From the NCBI GenBank assembly GCA_946186375.1, contig CAMHMZ010000004.1, positions 1 to 64,000 on the forward strand: a stretch of DNA of 64,000 nt. The letters are read 5' to 3'. The stretch's first letter is position 1, and each line of letters starts with the position of its first letter. The position numbers were made by a program, and so were the translations under genes. The stretch is from an uncultured Clostridia bacterium. GTDB taxonomy: Bacteria; Bacillota; Clostridia; Oscillospirales; Oscillospiraceae. The notes below the pieces were generated by a model. It worked only from the letters and a program-made list of their open reading frames with translations. It had not been told where the DNA came from and did not search any database. Shown here piece after piece: positions 1-8,444 of the stretch.

Positions 1-1184
1 GTATAGGGACGAATCTCCAGCAAACCGTTCTCCTCCGGCTGCCCTTCGCAGGCGGCTGCAAAGTCAAAGGCATCTGCCAGCGCTTCTGCTTGCTCCCGAC
101 CTCCGGGAACCTGACAGCTCAAGGTGAGGAAAGCATTTTCAGAGGTGTAATGCAGAATGACCGTGTGGGCAAACTTCGTCTCCTCCGGCGCGGAAGGATC
201 GTAATAAGGCGAGTCTGCCTCCCTGCTGTAGTCTATACAGACTTCGTTGCCAAAGGCGTTTTGGTAGCCCCATTCCTCATAGGCATCCGGATTTTGGATC
301 AGGCTCATATAAGCCGGGATGGTGCCGTTCAGATAGCGGCTCAAGGACCAAATGAAAGAAATACCGTCTATTTCAATGTCGCCCTCCGCATGATAGGCTC
401 CGTCCTCAAAGACGTACATCGGTGCAAAATAGCCCTCGCCGTTGAAGAAAGGAGTTGTCCCGGTCAGACGGTAGAATTCGGCTTCTGTCGGCGGGAATAC
501 CTCAGAACTGTGAAGCTTCAGTCCGTAGCTCGCTTGGATTTCCAACAGCTTTTCTGCCATCTCTGCATTGCCGGCACCGTAGATGTTGTTGCCCAGAAGT
601 GCCTCCGCTGCGTCCATATCCAGCCAGTCCCAAGGGCCGTTTCCTGCGGCGACGCTCTCATCCACCTTGGCTTCCCGGTATTGCAGTTCATAAGCGAACC
701 ATTCTGCCGCCGCCTTGTATTCAGGGCTGTCCCGGTAGCCGGTGGGAAGCAAAAGGATGGCCTCGGTCTTTTCCAGATGGGACTGGCCATTTTCTTCATA
801 GACCGCATGATCGGTTTCTCCTCCCGTGCTGACAGATCGCTCACGGAGGCCAAACCATCCCAGCGCGTAAGCCGTCACGGTAAACAAGCTCACAAGGATC
901 GCCGCAACCAGCGCTGTGCGCAGGACGATCACCAGCGCCGTCCTCTGTTTTTTCGCGGGCGCAGGAGCCTCGGCGAAGATCGGCTCCGTCCCGCTGTAAT
1001 CGGAGAAAAACTGCTCGAGGGAGGCGTCGGTATCCGGCATGGGCTGATCAGTGCGCTCCGTATAGGCGTCCATGACGAGCATCCAGAAATCCGGGTCACA
1101 GTCTGCCGGAAGCGTGCGGATCAGTTCCTCCAGCTTTTCCATGGGCATGGTATTCAATTCATCTCTGCTGACCTTATCCGACAT
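1..1184 (-). CDS. Membrane-anchored anti-sigma-like protein, partial
   Basis: The ATG at 1184 opens a frame that runs off the left edge of the window, so about 394 codons are seen and the C-terminus is missing. Residues 1-80 are acidic and soluble. One membrane segment follows at about 83-107 (ALVIVLRTALVAAILV), then a long extracytoplasmic part with no recognised enzyme motif. The start overlaps the end of the upstream ECF sigma gene by 11 bp, which suggests translational coupling. One-pass proteins in this position usually hold their sigma factor at the membrane; the anti-sigma role is inferred from this layout and not from a recognised anti-sigma motif. Confidence 0.6.
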   Translation of the reverse strand, partial: MSDKVSRDELNTMPMEKLEELIRTLPADCDPDFWMLVMDAYTERTDQPMPDTDASLEQFFSDYSGTEPIFAEAPAPAKKQRTALVIVLRTALVAAILVSLFTVTAYALGWFGLRERSVSTGGETDHAVYEENGQSHLEKTEAILLLPTGYRDSPEYKAAAEWFAYELQYREAKVDESVAAGNGPWDWLDMDAAEALLGNNIYGAGNAEMAEKLLEIQASYGLKLHSSEVFPPTEAEFYRLTGTTPFFNGEGYFAPMYVFEDGAYHAEGDIEIDGISFIWSLSRYLNGTIPAYMSLIQNPDAYEEWGYQNAFGNEVCIDYSREADSPYYDPSAPEETKFAHTVILHYTSENAFLTLSCQVPGGREQAEALADAFDFAAACEGQPEENGLLEIRPY

Positions 1185-1668
1185 GCTGTTTCCCTCCTTT
1201 CTGTTCACAACCCATTTCCCGGCGCAATCGCTGCTTGCATCGGTATAGCCGTTTGCGGCAGGCTTCCAGGCTCAGCCCGCAAAGCTGTGCCGCTTCTGCA
1301 ATAGAGTAGCCGTCGCAGTAGACAGCGCGCAGCAGCAGCCATTCCTCCGGACTTACCCGCTTTTTCAGATCTTCGTCTTCCGTTTCCGGGGGCGGCGCGA
1401 TCAGCTGTGTCTCTTCCAGAGATACCGTGCGCTGTTCTATGGTTTGCCGGTCACGTTGGGCGTGCAGCACAGCATATCCCATGGCACGTACCAGCCAGCC
1501 CTGCGGATTCGGGCTTTTCCGCAATTCTCCCAGCTTTTCCTGTGCCAAAACGAATACATCCTGCGTGACCTCCTGCGCAAGCTGCTCGTCTCGCAAGCGC
1601 AAGCGCGCATAGGCATATAGTTTCTGATACATCTCTCGGTAGAGATCTTCCAAAAAGGAATCGGTCAC
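1174..1668 (-). CDS. RNA polymerase sigma factor, ECF type
   Basis: A 164-residue protein with sigma-70 region 2 (LYREMYQKLYAYARLRLRDE, then AQEVTQDVFVLAQ) and region 4 with a helix-turn-helix (YSIAEAAQLCGLSLEACRKR). It would direct RNA polymerase to a small regulon. A GTG at 1695 also opens the frame, but the GTG at 1668 has AAAGGCGG at the right distance and is preferred. The last 11 bp overlap the membrane protein gene that follows, the usual sigma then anti-sigma order. It is transcribed away from the lipoprotein gene at 1803 through a shared inverted-repeat promoter region, so it may control itself and that lipoprotein (inference). Confidence 0.85.
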   Translation of the reverse strand: MTDSFLEDLYREMYQKLYAYARLRLRDEQLAQEVTQDVFVLAQEKLGELRKSPNPQGWLVRAMGYAVLHAQRDRQTIEQRTVSLEETQLIAPPPETEDEDLKKRVSPEEWLLLRAVYCDGYSIAEAAQLCGLSLEACRKRLYRCKQRLRREMGCEQKGGKQHVG

Positions 1669-1725
1669 AGATCCACCGCCTTTCTTCGGCTCCACAGTAT
1701 AGCAAAATGAAATCTTTTTTCAAGC

Positions 1726-1781
1726 TGTCCCTTTTTTGAGCCTCTACTGGAATATTCCATTGGGGCCCCAAAAAAGAGACA
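1726..1781. promoter_or_regulatory. Divergent ECF-type promoter with inverted repeats
   Basis: Between the divergent sigma gene and lipoprotein gene lie two near-identical inverted arms, TGTCCCTTTTTTGAGCC at 1726-1742 and, on the opposite strand, TGTCTCTTTTTTGGGGCC at 1781-1764. Each arm points toward one gene at a distance fitting a -35-like element (leader about 40 nt to the lipoprotein, about 80 nt to the sigma gene). No good TTGACA/TATAAT pair is visible. I infer two overlapping promoters read by the adjacent ECF sigma factor. Confidence 0.5.
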
Positions 1782-1802
1782 TTTTGCGAGGAGATTTTTA
1801 CG

Positions 1803-4007
1803 ATGAAAATGAAAAAGTGGATCGGCTGGCTGTTGCTGTTTGCTGTATGCCTGTCTCTTTGCGCCTGCAGCTCCGCGCCGCAGGGCAGCGGAGCACAGAA
1901 CGGAAGCAGCAGGCCAAAGAAAAGCTCCGAGCCGGTTGGCATTGTCCAGGAGGCGCAAAAGAATGTGGTTCAGCGCCTGGCTTCCACAGAGATCAAGCCA
2001 CCGGAGGGAGAAAACATCAACTGGATCAGCAGCCTTGCGAAGATGGATGGGCGGCTGTACTTCAAAACGCAGAGCATGGAGGGCTGCAGACTGTTTTCCA
2101 CAGATTTGAACGGTGAGGACCGACAGGAGCTCTCTTCCTATAACGGAGAGATTATCCAAGGCTTCGCTGCTTCTGACCACGGGACGCTGTATGTACTCAA
2201 CAATCCGTATAATGAAGATTCGCGGCTCTATGAATACAGCCTGCAGGAGATCGACAAGACCGGCGCGGCCGTGCGGACGGAATCGCTCGGCAGCCTGATC
2301 CGTGAGGACTTCATGCCTTTCTGGGTGGCAGCCAACGGAGATACAGTCTTCCTGCTTGGCAGCGGGTATCTGGTTGCCTTGCGAGTGGGCGATCATCTTG
2401 AGAAGATTTGTGAGCGAGAAGTTGATCCCGCGGCGATGATGACCGTTCTTGCGGATGGACGCCTCCTTTTTGGAGAGCGTGACGGCGGACAGTACGCGCT
2501 TCGCTTTCTGGATGCGCTTTCCGGTAATGTTACGGATGCTTTCCGTTTCGACAAAGGCAATTTGAACCTGCTCTGCGGGGGCGAACGCTGGGATGTCTAT
2601 CTGAGCGACGGCACCTCGGCCTATGGCTTCGATCTGGCAACCGGAAACCTGGAAAAGCAGTTTGAGTGGCTGAGCGTCGGCATTGTTGGCCGCGCGCTGC
2701 TGGAAGCTCCGGATGGAGGCTTCTTCGCAGCTGACGGGAACAGCCGCCTGTTCCGGATGCGTCAGGTGGATGTGGAAGTCGGGGAAAGCGGTGAGCCTGA
2801 GACGATGACTCTCGTCGTTCTGGACCGCATGTTCATGTCCCCGGTATTGGAAACTGCCATCCTGGACTGGAACCGGGAGCACCCGGAGTGCATGATCGTC
2901 GTGCGTGATTACTACACCGGCGAGCACTCCAACGACTGGCAGAAGGAAGAACAGGCGATCGAAGATGCCCAGAAAGCCATGGCGATGGACATTATCACCG
3001 GAGGCGCGCACCCGGATCTGTTCGATCTGAGCAGCTTGAACGCGGCGGCTCTGGCCGTCGGCGGGAAGCTCGAAAACCTCTATCCTTATCTTGACGCCGA
3101 TCCCGAACTGAGTCGGGAGAGCTTCTATCCGAATGTTCTGAAAGCCCAGGAGATCCGCGGCGGTCTGTATGAGGTGGTGACGAATTACTCCATGCTCACA
3201 GCCACGGGATTTAACTCTGAGTTGGGAAATGCTCAGAGCTGGGACGAGCTGTTTTCTCTGGCCGCGAACACGCCCCGCTGTGAACGACTGCTTACCGCGG
3301 AGGCATGGAGCCGGATGGAGCTGCTGCAGCTCTTGACCGACGCCTCCGGTAAAAAGCTGGTGGATTGGGATACCGGCGAGTGCCGCTTTGACAGCCGGTA
3401 TTTTCTTTCGATCCTGGAAGCTGTAACACAGCTTCCCGCACAGGCGGTCGCTCCTGAAGAGTATTACCGTGTTCAGCACAGTCGTGCCGAGGGCGAGGGC
3501 TTGCTGACGGTCGGTGAATTTCCGGATTTGTGGCTTGGAGCCAATGCCGGAAAGGAATACGGCGAGGGCAACTGTGCCGTCATTGGCATCCCCGAACTCG
3601 GCAATGTTCTGAAGCCCTCCAGTGAGCTGGGAACCTCAACTATGGGCATGGCTGCAGACTCAAAACACAAGGATGAGTGCTGGGCCTTCCTGCGGGGCTT
3701 TTATCTCAATCCTCGTACCTATACCATGAGCGTTATCCAAGGCAGTCTCGAACAATCCATTCAGAGAGAGCTTAAGCAGCGTGAAGAGGAAGGAAATGCG
3801 GCAAGCTGGCCGCACGCCGAGGCGGATATGCGCCTCTTTGCCGACGCCTTTACTGGCGCGACCGTGCTTTACCGCCACGATGACGCGGTGTGGGAAATCG
3901 TACAGGCCGAGGCTGAGCGTTACTTCGCTGGTCAGATCAGCGCCGAGGAGTGCGCGAAGGCCATCCAGAGCAGAGCAAGCATCTACCTCTCCGAGCAGTG
4001 CGGATAA
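1803..4007 (+). CDS. Lipoprotein with family 1 solute-binding domain
   Basis: A 734-residue exported lipoprotein. Residues 1-22 form a lipoprotein signal peptide ending in LSLCAC, with the acylated Cys at about 22. Residues ~50-330 are beta-rich and propeller-like, with repeated pieces such as MDGRLYFKT and HGTLYVLN. Residues ~340-734 resemble ABC-transporter family 1 solute-binding proteins (LDWNREHPECMIVV, FDLSSLNAAALA, GMAADSKHKDECWAFLRGF). No permease or ATPase genes are nearby, so it may act as a sensor or use a distant transporter. The ATG at 1803 is preceded by GCGAGGAG. It is divergent from an ECF sigma gene and is a likely target of it. The ligand cannot be read from the sequence. 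Confidence 0.8.
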   Translation: MKMKKWIGWLLLFAVCLSLCACSSAPQGSGAQNGSSRPKKSSEPVGIVQEAQKNVVQRLASTEIKPPEGENINWISSLAKMDGRLYFKTQSMEGCRLFSTDLNGEDRQELSSYNGEIIQGFAASDHGTLYVLNNPYNEDSRLYEYSLQEIDKTGAAVRTESLGSLIREDFMPFWVAANGDTVFLLGSGYLVALRVGDHLEKICEREVDPAAMMTVLADGRLLFGERDGGQYALRFLDALSGNVTDAFRFDKGNLNLLCGGERWDVYLSDGTSAYGFDLATGNLEKQFEWLSVGIVGRALLEAPDGGFFAADGNSRLFRMRQVDVEVGESGEPETMTLVVLDRMFMSPVLETAILDWNREHPECMIVVRDYYTGEHSNDWQKEEQAIEDAQKAMAMDIITGGAHPDLFDLSSLNAAALAVGGKLENLYPYLDADPELSRESFYPNVLKAQEIRGGLYEVVTNYSMLTATGFNSELGNAQSWDELFSLAANTPRCERLLTAEAWSRMELLQLLTDASGKKLVDWDTGECRFDSRYFLSILEAVTQLPAQAVAPEEYYRVQHSRAEGEGLLTVGEFPDLWLGANAGKEYGEGNCAVIGIPELGNVLKPSSELGTSTMGMAADSKHKDECWAFLRGFYLNPRTYTMSVIQGSLEQSIQRELKQREEEGNAASWPHAEADMRLFADAFTGATVLYRHDDAVWEIVQAEAERYFAGQISAEECAKAIQSRASIYLSEQCG

Positions 4008-4011
4008 AGTA

Positions 4012-4041
4012 CAGCCCCGCCGGAGCGATCCGACGGGGCTG
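4012..4041 (+). terminator. Hairpin terminator after lipoprotein gene
   Basis: CAGCCCCG pairs with CGGGGCTG across a short inner stem (CGGA/TCCG), five bases after the lipoprotein stop codon. The following T-run is poor, so it may be weak or act with other factors. Confidence 0.55.
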
Positions 4042-4054
4042 CATTAGTCATTTT

Positions 4055-4115
4055 AAGATCCTTCGACTCCGCTGCGCTCCGCTCAGGACGACAGCGCGCT
4101 GCGCGCTGGATGACA
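4055..4115. repeat. Dispersed intergenic repeat, copy 1
   Basis: AAGATCCTTCGACTCCGCTG and following GC-rich sequence ending in GGATGACAGG resembles the element at 12394-12508 (AAAGATCCTTCGTCGC ... GGATGACA). It lies in non-coding DNA between a terminator and a promoter. Such GATCCTTCG/ATGACA elements occur in many copies in gut Clostridia genomes; the copy number here is unknown. Confidence 0.55.
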
Positions 4116-4156
4116 GGACGGGTGGTCGCAGGTCGGCAGAATAAAATCGTGTGATC

Positions 4157-4184
4157 TTGTTATTTCGGAAAAAGCTGCTATATT
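4157..4184 (+). promoter_or_regulatory. Sigma-A-type promoter for second ECF module
   Basis: TTGTTA at 4157-4162 and TATATT at 4179-4184 with a 16-bp spacer, about 65 bp before the sigma gene start. Confidence 0.45.
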
Positions 4185-4255
4185 TTTGTCTGTTCTGTGT
4201 AAGATTTGCTCCTCCATCCCGTGATACAGGGTGAGGCGGAAAGGAAGTGACGCGA

Positions 4256-4813
4256 ATGGAGGACAGTCAGATCATCAGCCTGTTTTTTGAGCGCTCGGAA
4301 CAGGCGATCGAAGAGCTGGACCGCAAGCATGGGCCCGCCGTGAAGCGCGCGGCGGCCAACATTCTGAACGATCGGCTGGATGTGGAAGAATGCGTAAGCG
4401 ATACCTACCTCAGGACCTGGAACAGTATTCCGCCTCAGGCTCCGGATCCTCTGGCAAGCTACGTTTGCCGCATCGCCCACAATCTGGCCATCGACCGCTA
4501 CCATGCCAACACCGCCCAGAAACGCAGCGGGAAGTACGAGCTCGTGCTGGATGAGATCGAGGAATGCATCCCCTCCGGCGTGAGTGTGGAAACAGAGCTG
4601 GAGGCCAAAGAGCTTGGGGCTTCCATCAACCGTTTTCTGGGCACGCTGAGCAGGGACGACCGCTTTTTGTTCGTGCGGCGCTACTGGTACGCGGATCCCG
4701 TCCGGGAGCTGGCCGCCCTGACACACAGCAGCCCCAACCGGGTCTCCGTCCGTCTTTTCCGCCTCCGTGAGAAATTGCGGAAAACTTTAACGAAGGAGGG
4801 CTTGCTTGTATGA
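4256..4813 (+). CDS. RNA polymerase sigma factor, ECF type
   Basis: A 185-residue ECF sigma factor. Region 2 is at about 25-100 (LDVEECVSDTYLRTWNSIPP, then CRIAHNLAIDRYH) and region 4 at about 125-180 (LSRDDRFLFVRRYW, then SSPNRVSVRLFRLREKLR). A GTG at 4247 lies in the Shine-Dalgarno region itself (GGAAAGGAAG), so the ATG at 4256 is taken as the start. The stop overlaps the next gene by 4 bp (ATGA), which couples it to a one-pass membrane protein that probably controls it. The target regulon is unknown. Confidence 0.87.
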   Translation: MEDSQIISLFFERSEQAIEELDRKHGPAVKRAAANILNDRLDVEECVSDTYLRTWNSIPPQAPDPLASYVCRIAHNLAIDRYHANTAQKRSGKYELVLDEIEECIPSGVSVETELEAKELGASINRFLGTLSRDDRFLFVRRYWYADPVRELAALTHSSPNRVSVRLFRLREKLRKTLTKEGLLV

Positions 4814-5895
4814 ATCGGGAACTGTTATCCAAGGCGCTCTGCGAGATCGACGAGCGATTTATCGACGAAGCGTACCGTCCTGTGCCCGAGAGTGCATCCG
4901 GCTCCTCGGAAAGGATCGTACACATGAAAAAGAAACGGATCATCACTCTCGCCCTGGCCGCCGTGCTGATTCTGGCGCTGGGGGCGACGGCGTATGCCAT
5001 CGGGGTGCATAGCGGTTTTTTCACTTCGGTTTTTGGAACCGGGCTGAAAGGGCGGAACGCCTTTGATGTTGAGATCACAGACGACAGCGGCAACACGGTA
5101 ACGACGGAGCATTATCCCGCGATCGAGCGCGTTGAGGTGGACGAAGAGCTGGCCGAAACTCTGACCGGCGACTATATCGCAGCCGTCGGCCAAAGCGTTG
5201 AGCTGGAGGGATACACCTTCACCATCCGTGAGGCGCTTCTGGACGAAAACGGCATCGGCGCGCTGACGGTGCATATCTCGAACCCCAAGGGTCACGGGCT
5301 CCTTCTGAGCGGGTTATATGAAAACGGCGAAATGCCGCCCTTTGGCTGGAACGTCTACCCGCAGGGAGACGAGATACACATGCTGGACATGCGCGACTAT
5401 ATCCTCCCCGACGCATTCAGTGATACGGATGCCGATCTTGTTCTCTACATCACGCCCTTCACGCCGCTTCCGGCGCAGACGGGGCTTTCGCTGCGGATCG
5501 TTCTCAACAAGGCGGACGTCGATTTTCCGGATCGGCCCAGAGCGGAGATGCTGATCCCGGCGCAGGAGAAGCTCCCCAGCCGTGAACTGACCGGTGAGGG
5601 GATCACCGCGAAGATCTCTCCTGTCGGCTTGACGCTCTGCTATGATATTCCGAGCGCGCAAGAGGTCATTGACGACAGCATGGAGCTTGTTTTTTCGGAT
5701 GGCAGCACCTATACGATCAAGGGCGATGATCTGGTCAATTTCTCGGTGGCCTCCCGCAGTCCGGATCAGAGGACTCTGTACTATTGCTTCAACCGTCTGT
5801 GTGACGCCGAAAAAGTAACGGAGCTGCATATTCAGAGTCACTGGTATGCCGCGGGAGCATCGGAGCATCAAACGATCGATACGGTTCTTCGCTGA
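4810..5895 (+). CDS. Anti-sigma-like membrane protein (DUF4179-like)
   Basis: A 361-residue protein that begins with a short cytoplasmic segment (MNRELLSKALCEIDERFIDE), then a basic stretch KKKR and one membrane span at about 44-64 (IITLALAAVLILALGATAYA). The remainder is a large extracytoplasmic, beta-rich domain without recognisable catalytic residues. The gene overlaps the upstream ECF sigma gene by 4 bp. The pattern of short N-terminal sigma-binding segment, one span and external sensor domain fits DUF4179-type partners of ECF factors; that family name is my best match from memory, not a search result. Confidence 0.7.
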   Translation: MNRELLSKALCEIDERFIDEAYRPVPESASGSSERIVHMKKKRIITLALAAVLILALGATAYAIGVHSGFFTSVFGTGLKGRNAFDVEITDDSGNTVTTEHYPAIERVEVDEELAETLTGDYIAAVGQSVELEGYTFTIREALLDENGIGALTVHISNPKGHGLLLSGLYENGEMPPFGWNVYPQGDEIHMLDMRDYILPDAFSDTDADLVLYITPFTPLPAQTGLSLRIVLNKADVDFPDRPRAEMLIPAQEKLPSRELTGEGITAKISPVGLTLCYDIPSAQEVIDDSMELVFSDGSTYTIKGDDLVNFSVASRSPDQRTLYYCFNRLCDAEKVTELHIQSHWYAAGASEHQTIDTVLR

Positions 5896-5908
5896 TCTCT
5901 TTTCAAGC

Positions 5909-5944
5909 AAAGCCCGCCATTCCTTTCCGGAGCGGCGGGCTTTT
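5909..5944 (+). terminator. Rho-independent terminator
   Basis: AAAGCCCGCC pairs with GGCGGGCTTT and runs into TTTTGC, shortly after the anti-sigma-like gene. Confidence 0.8.
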
Positions 5945-5983
5945 GCTGTTACGAAAGATAAAACCGTTTTTTCAAGTTTTCCT

Positions 5984-6011
5984 TTGCACTTTTCCGCGCA
6001 TCTGCTATACT
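5984..6011 (+). promoter_or_regulatory. Sigma-A-type promoter for PLC-like gene
   Basis: TTGCAC at 5984-5989 and TATACT at 6006-6011 with a 16-bp spacer, 29 bp before the GTG start. Confidence 0.6.
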
Positions 6012-6040
6012 GTCAGCAGTAAACATCTGGAGGCTTTTCC

Positions 6041-7045
6041 GTGAAACACGTTCAACATGCCGCGAAAAGAAGACCTTCTTCCCTTCGCGCGCTGCCCATC
6101 ATCCTCGCGCTGATCCTCGGCGCGGGCGTGCTGCTGCTCGGCGTTTACTTTATCGCGCCGCTGACCGAACGGGTCGATCCCACGCCGGTCGAGGGCTCGG
6201 CCGACTGGATGCGCCGTCTCGACGACGCGCGGCCGGTCAACGAGCTCGTCCTTCCCGGCACGCACAGCAGCGCCGCCCGCACCACGGAGCGCGCTTTTTT
6301 CACCAAATGCCAGGCCCTCACCGTCGCCGAGCAGCTCGACGCCGGGTTCAGGCTTCTGGATCTGCGCCTTGTCGCAAATGAGTACGGCGACGGCTTTCTG
6401 CTTGCCTGCGAGGGCTCCGTCTGCAAGTCCGGCGGCGCGGCGCTGACGCTCGACGAAGTGCTTCGTGCGTGCTATGCTTTTCTGGAGCAGCATCCGACAG
6501 AGACCGTGCTCGTCTCGGTGCAGAACGGGGACGAAAACATGAGCACGCGCGACTTTCAGTTTTTGCTGGACGCCTATATCCGCGAGACGCCGCAGCGCTG
6601 GGCGCTGTGCGAAATGCTCCCGACCCTGGGCGAGCTGCGCGGAAAGCTCGTGCTGCTGCGCCGCTATGAGGACGCGGCGGGGCTCGGCACGGAGGCCGGG
6701 CTCCCCTTCCTGTGGAAGGATCAGGGCGGTGCGGAGGATCCCACGCTCGACGCGGTGGCCGAGGATAACGGTAGCTATCTCCTGTACGTACAGGATCGCT
6801 ATGAATACGGCGCCAAGGACAAATGGGACGCCTTCCTCGCCGGCCGGCGCGGCGTGGGCGAGGGCGTCGTATCGCTGAGTTTTCTGAGCACGAAGGGCGA
6901 CACGGCCTACGGACACCCCTATGAATACGCCAAAAAGCTCAACGAGCGTTTGCTTTCGGCGGAGGACGGCCAAATCGGCGGCTGGATCCTCGTGGATTTC
7001 GGCTCCGCGACCCTGGCCGAGCGGATCTACCGGCTGAACCGCTGA
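6041..7045 (+). CDS. PI-PLC X-domain-like membrane protein
   Basis: A 334-residue protein with an N-terminal membrane anchor (about 17-39) and an extracytoplasmic domain like bacterial phosphatidylinositol-specific phospholipase C. The first catalytic motif is present as LPGTHSS with His75, followed by AGFRLLDLRL. The second catalytic histidine, expected in a HHG-type motif after the next strand, is replaced: the aligned stretch reads LACEGSVC, with Glu124 at the His position. The later stretch HPTETVLVSVQNGDE matches the family. GTG at 6041 is preceded by CTGGAGG. It may be an altered enzyme or a binding protein; the substrate is unknown. Confidence 0.7.
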   Translation: MKHVQHAAKRRPSSLRALPIILALILGAGVLLLGVYFIAPLTERVDPTPVEGSADWMRRLDDARPVNELVLPGTHSSAARTTERAFFTKCQALTVAEQLDAGFRLLDLRLVANEYGDGFLLACEGSVCKSGGAALTLDEVLRACYAFLEQHPTETVLVSVQNGDENMSTRDFQFLLDAYIRETPQRWALCEMLPTLGELRGKLVLLRRYEDAAGLGTEAGLPFLWKDQGGAEDPTLDAVAEDNGSYLLYVQDRYEYGAKDKWDAFLAGRRGVGEGVVSLSFLSTKGDTAYGHPYEYAKKLNERLLSAEDGQIGGWILVDFGSATLAERIYRLNR

Positions 7046-7087
7046 TTCCCTCTTCTTCTAAAAACTACAAACTTAAAACTAAAAGCT

Positions 7088-7134
7088 GAAAAAGCAGCCT
7101 GTAAAAAACCGAGGTTTTTACAGGCTGCTTTTTC
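7088..7134. terminator. Bidirectional terminator between convergent genes
   Basis: AAAAAGCAGCCTGTAAAAA and its reverse complement form a long stem with T-runs on both sides, between the PLC-like gene and tmcAL. The tmcAL stop codon lies at the end of the right arm. Confidence 0.85.
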
Positions 7135-8335
7135 ACGGAAGGATCACCGGGCTGCTGCGGTAGTCTCCCCCGCCGCGGCGCTCCTCGACGGCCGGGCAGC
7201 CGAGCACCCAGAAGTCGTGTGCGCGGGAGCCGAGCTCGAACACGCGGCGGCTCTCCGGCGAGAGCTCCTTCACCGCGGCGGACTTGGAGAGGATGGGGAT
7301 CGCTCCCCTTCTCTCCGCCTCGCGCAGAAGCTCGCAGCCGCGGCCCGTCGCGGCCAGCACGCGGGCATAGGGAGGCAGACCGCTTGCGTCCTCCGCCGTG
7401 ACGCCGAGTACGGCGCAACAGAGCATGCGGCGGATCCGGGAGAGCGCATAGCGCTTCGTACCGGAGGCAGCCAGCACCGCGTTGAGCGTCGGTTCGCTGC
7501 GCGCGGCGTGGTAAAGCCTCGCGCCGAGGCCGTCGCGGGCGTCGGGAAGATTGTCAAATGTCTTCGCATCCAGCGCGCGCAGCCGGGAAAGCGACGCGGT
7601 CTCGATCGTCTTCTGATCCGAGAGCGCTTTCCCGAGGCGCAGCTGCCGGCTGTAGACCTCATAAGCCTCGTCCGGCACCTCGCCGCGCAGATCCTTTCCC
7701 GCGCGCAGCTGCTTGCGCAGCTCCGAGGCAGAACGGAGCGCTCCGCCCTCCCCGTCGTGTGCGCTGCCCTCGCGCCGCACCGCGATCGGCCGCAGCTCCA
7801 GATGCAGCTCATAGAGCGCCTTGAGGTATTCCACGGCGAGGATGTTGTTCGGCTTTTCCAGCAGCGCCGCGCGCTCGCCGTCGAGCCGGTCGGCCACCAC
7901 GCGCTGCCGCGCGGCGGCATAGGAGAGCGTCTCGTCCGCGGCGAGCTTTTCGCGGATACGCGCTTGCAGCGAGGGACTTACGAGCTCATAGGCGACCTGC
8001 TCGAGCGCCTCGAGGTCGCCTGACTCGCTGCCGAAGCTAAGCGCCGTGCAGCCGAGCGCGCCCAGCAGTGAGACGGAGCCGCGCGCGAAGCCCTCCGCCG
8101 AGGAGATCGCCCAGGGCAGCGGCAGCTCGACCACGAGATCCGCTCCGCAGCGGCAGGCCGCCTCGGCGCGCGCGGCCTTGTCAAAGATCGCGGCCTCGCC
8201 GCGCTGGACAAAATCGCCGGACATGACGCAGACGACGGCCGCGTCTTCCCCGGCCGCGGCCCACGAGCGGGCCAGATGGAGCGCATGCCCCTTGTGGAAG
8301 GGATTGTATTCGGCTACGACGCCAACGGCCTCCAT
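7133..8335 (-). CDS. tmcAL: tRNA(Met) cytidine acetate ligase
   Basis: A 400-residue enzyme of the TmcAL (formerly YlbM) family, which activates acetate with ATP and acetylates the wobble cytidine C34 of elongator tRNA-Met. The nucleotidyltransferase signature is at the N-terminus: VVAEYNPFHKGH with the HxGH histidines at 14 and 17, then VVCVMSGDFVQRGE. A GTG at 8344 would sit right after the AGGAGG; the ATG at 8335 has AGGAGG at 8-bp spacing and is chosen. It is divergent from acetate kinase, a frequent neighbour in Clostridia, and both enzymes handle acetate. Confidence 0.92.
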   Translation of the reverse strand: MEAVGVVAEYNPFHKGHALHLARSWAAAGEDAAVVCVMSGDFVQRGEAAIFDKAARAEAACRCGADLVVELPLPWAISSAEGFARGSVSLLGALGCTALSFGSESGDLEALEQVAYELVSPSLQARIREKLAADETLSYAAARQRVVADRLDGERAALLEKPNNILAVEYLKALYELHLELRPIAVRREGSAHDGEGGALRSASELRKQLRAGKDLRGEVPDEAYEVYSRQLRLGKALSDQKTIETASLSRLRALDAKTFDNLPDARDGLGARLYHAARSEPTLNAVLAASGTKRYALSRIRRMLCCAVLGVTAEDASGLPPYARVLAATGRGCELLREAERRGAIPILSKSAAVKELSPESRRVFELGSRAHDFWVLGCPAVEERRGGGDYRSSPVILP

Positions 8336-8358
8336 CCAAAACACCTCCTAAAAAAGGC

Positions 8359-8386
8359 TTGCATTTTCCGCTGTTTGTATTACAAT
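8359..8386 (+). promoter_or_regulatory. Sigma-A-type promoter for ackA
   Basis: TTGCAT at 8359-8364 and TACAAT at 8381-8386 with a 16-bp spacer, about 60 bp before ackA. Confidence 0.55.
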
Positions 8387-8444
8387 ATCTATGGTTTAAT
8401 TCTACAGAAAATTTTGTCAGAATACAAGGGAAAGGAAACGATTT

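Noticed and set aside
1665-3479. Open frame of 604 codons antisense to the lipoprotein gene
   Set aside because: The lipoprotein has a signal peptide, lipobox and solute-binding domain; the antisense frame has none of these.
4055-4115. CRISPR repeat
   Set aside because: Single copy here, related copy 8 kb away, no regular spacing and no cas gene.
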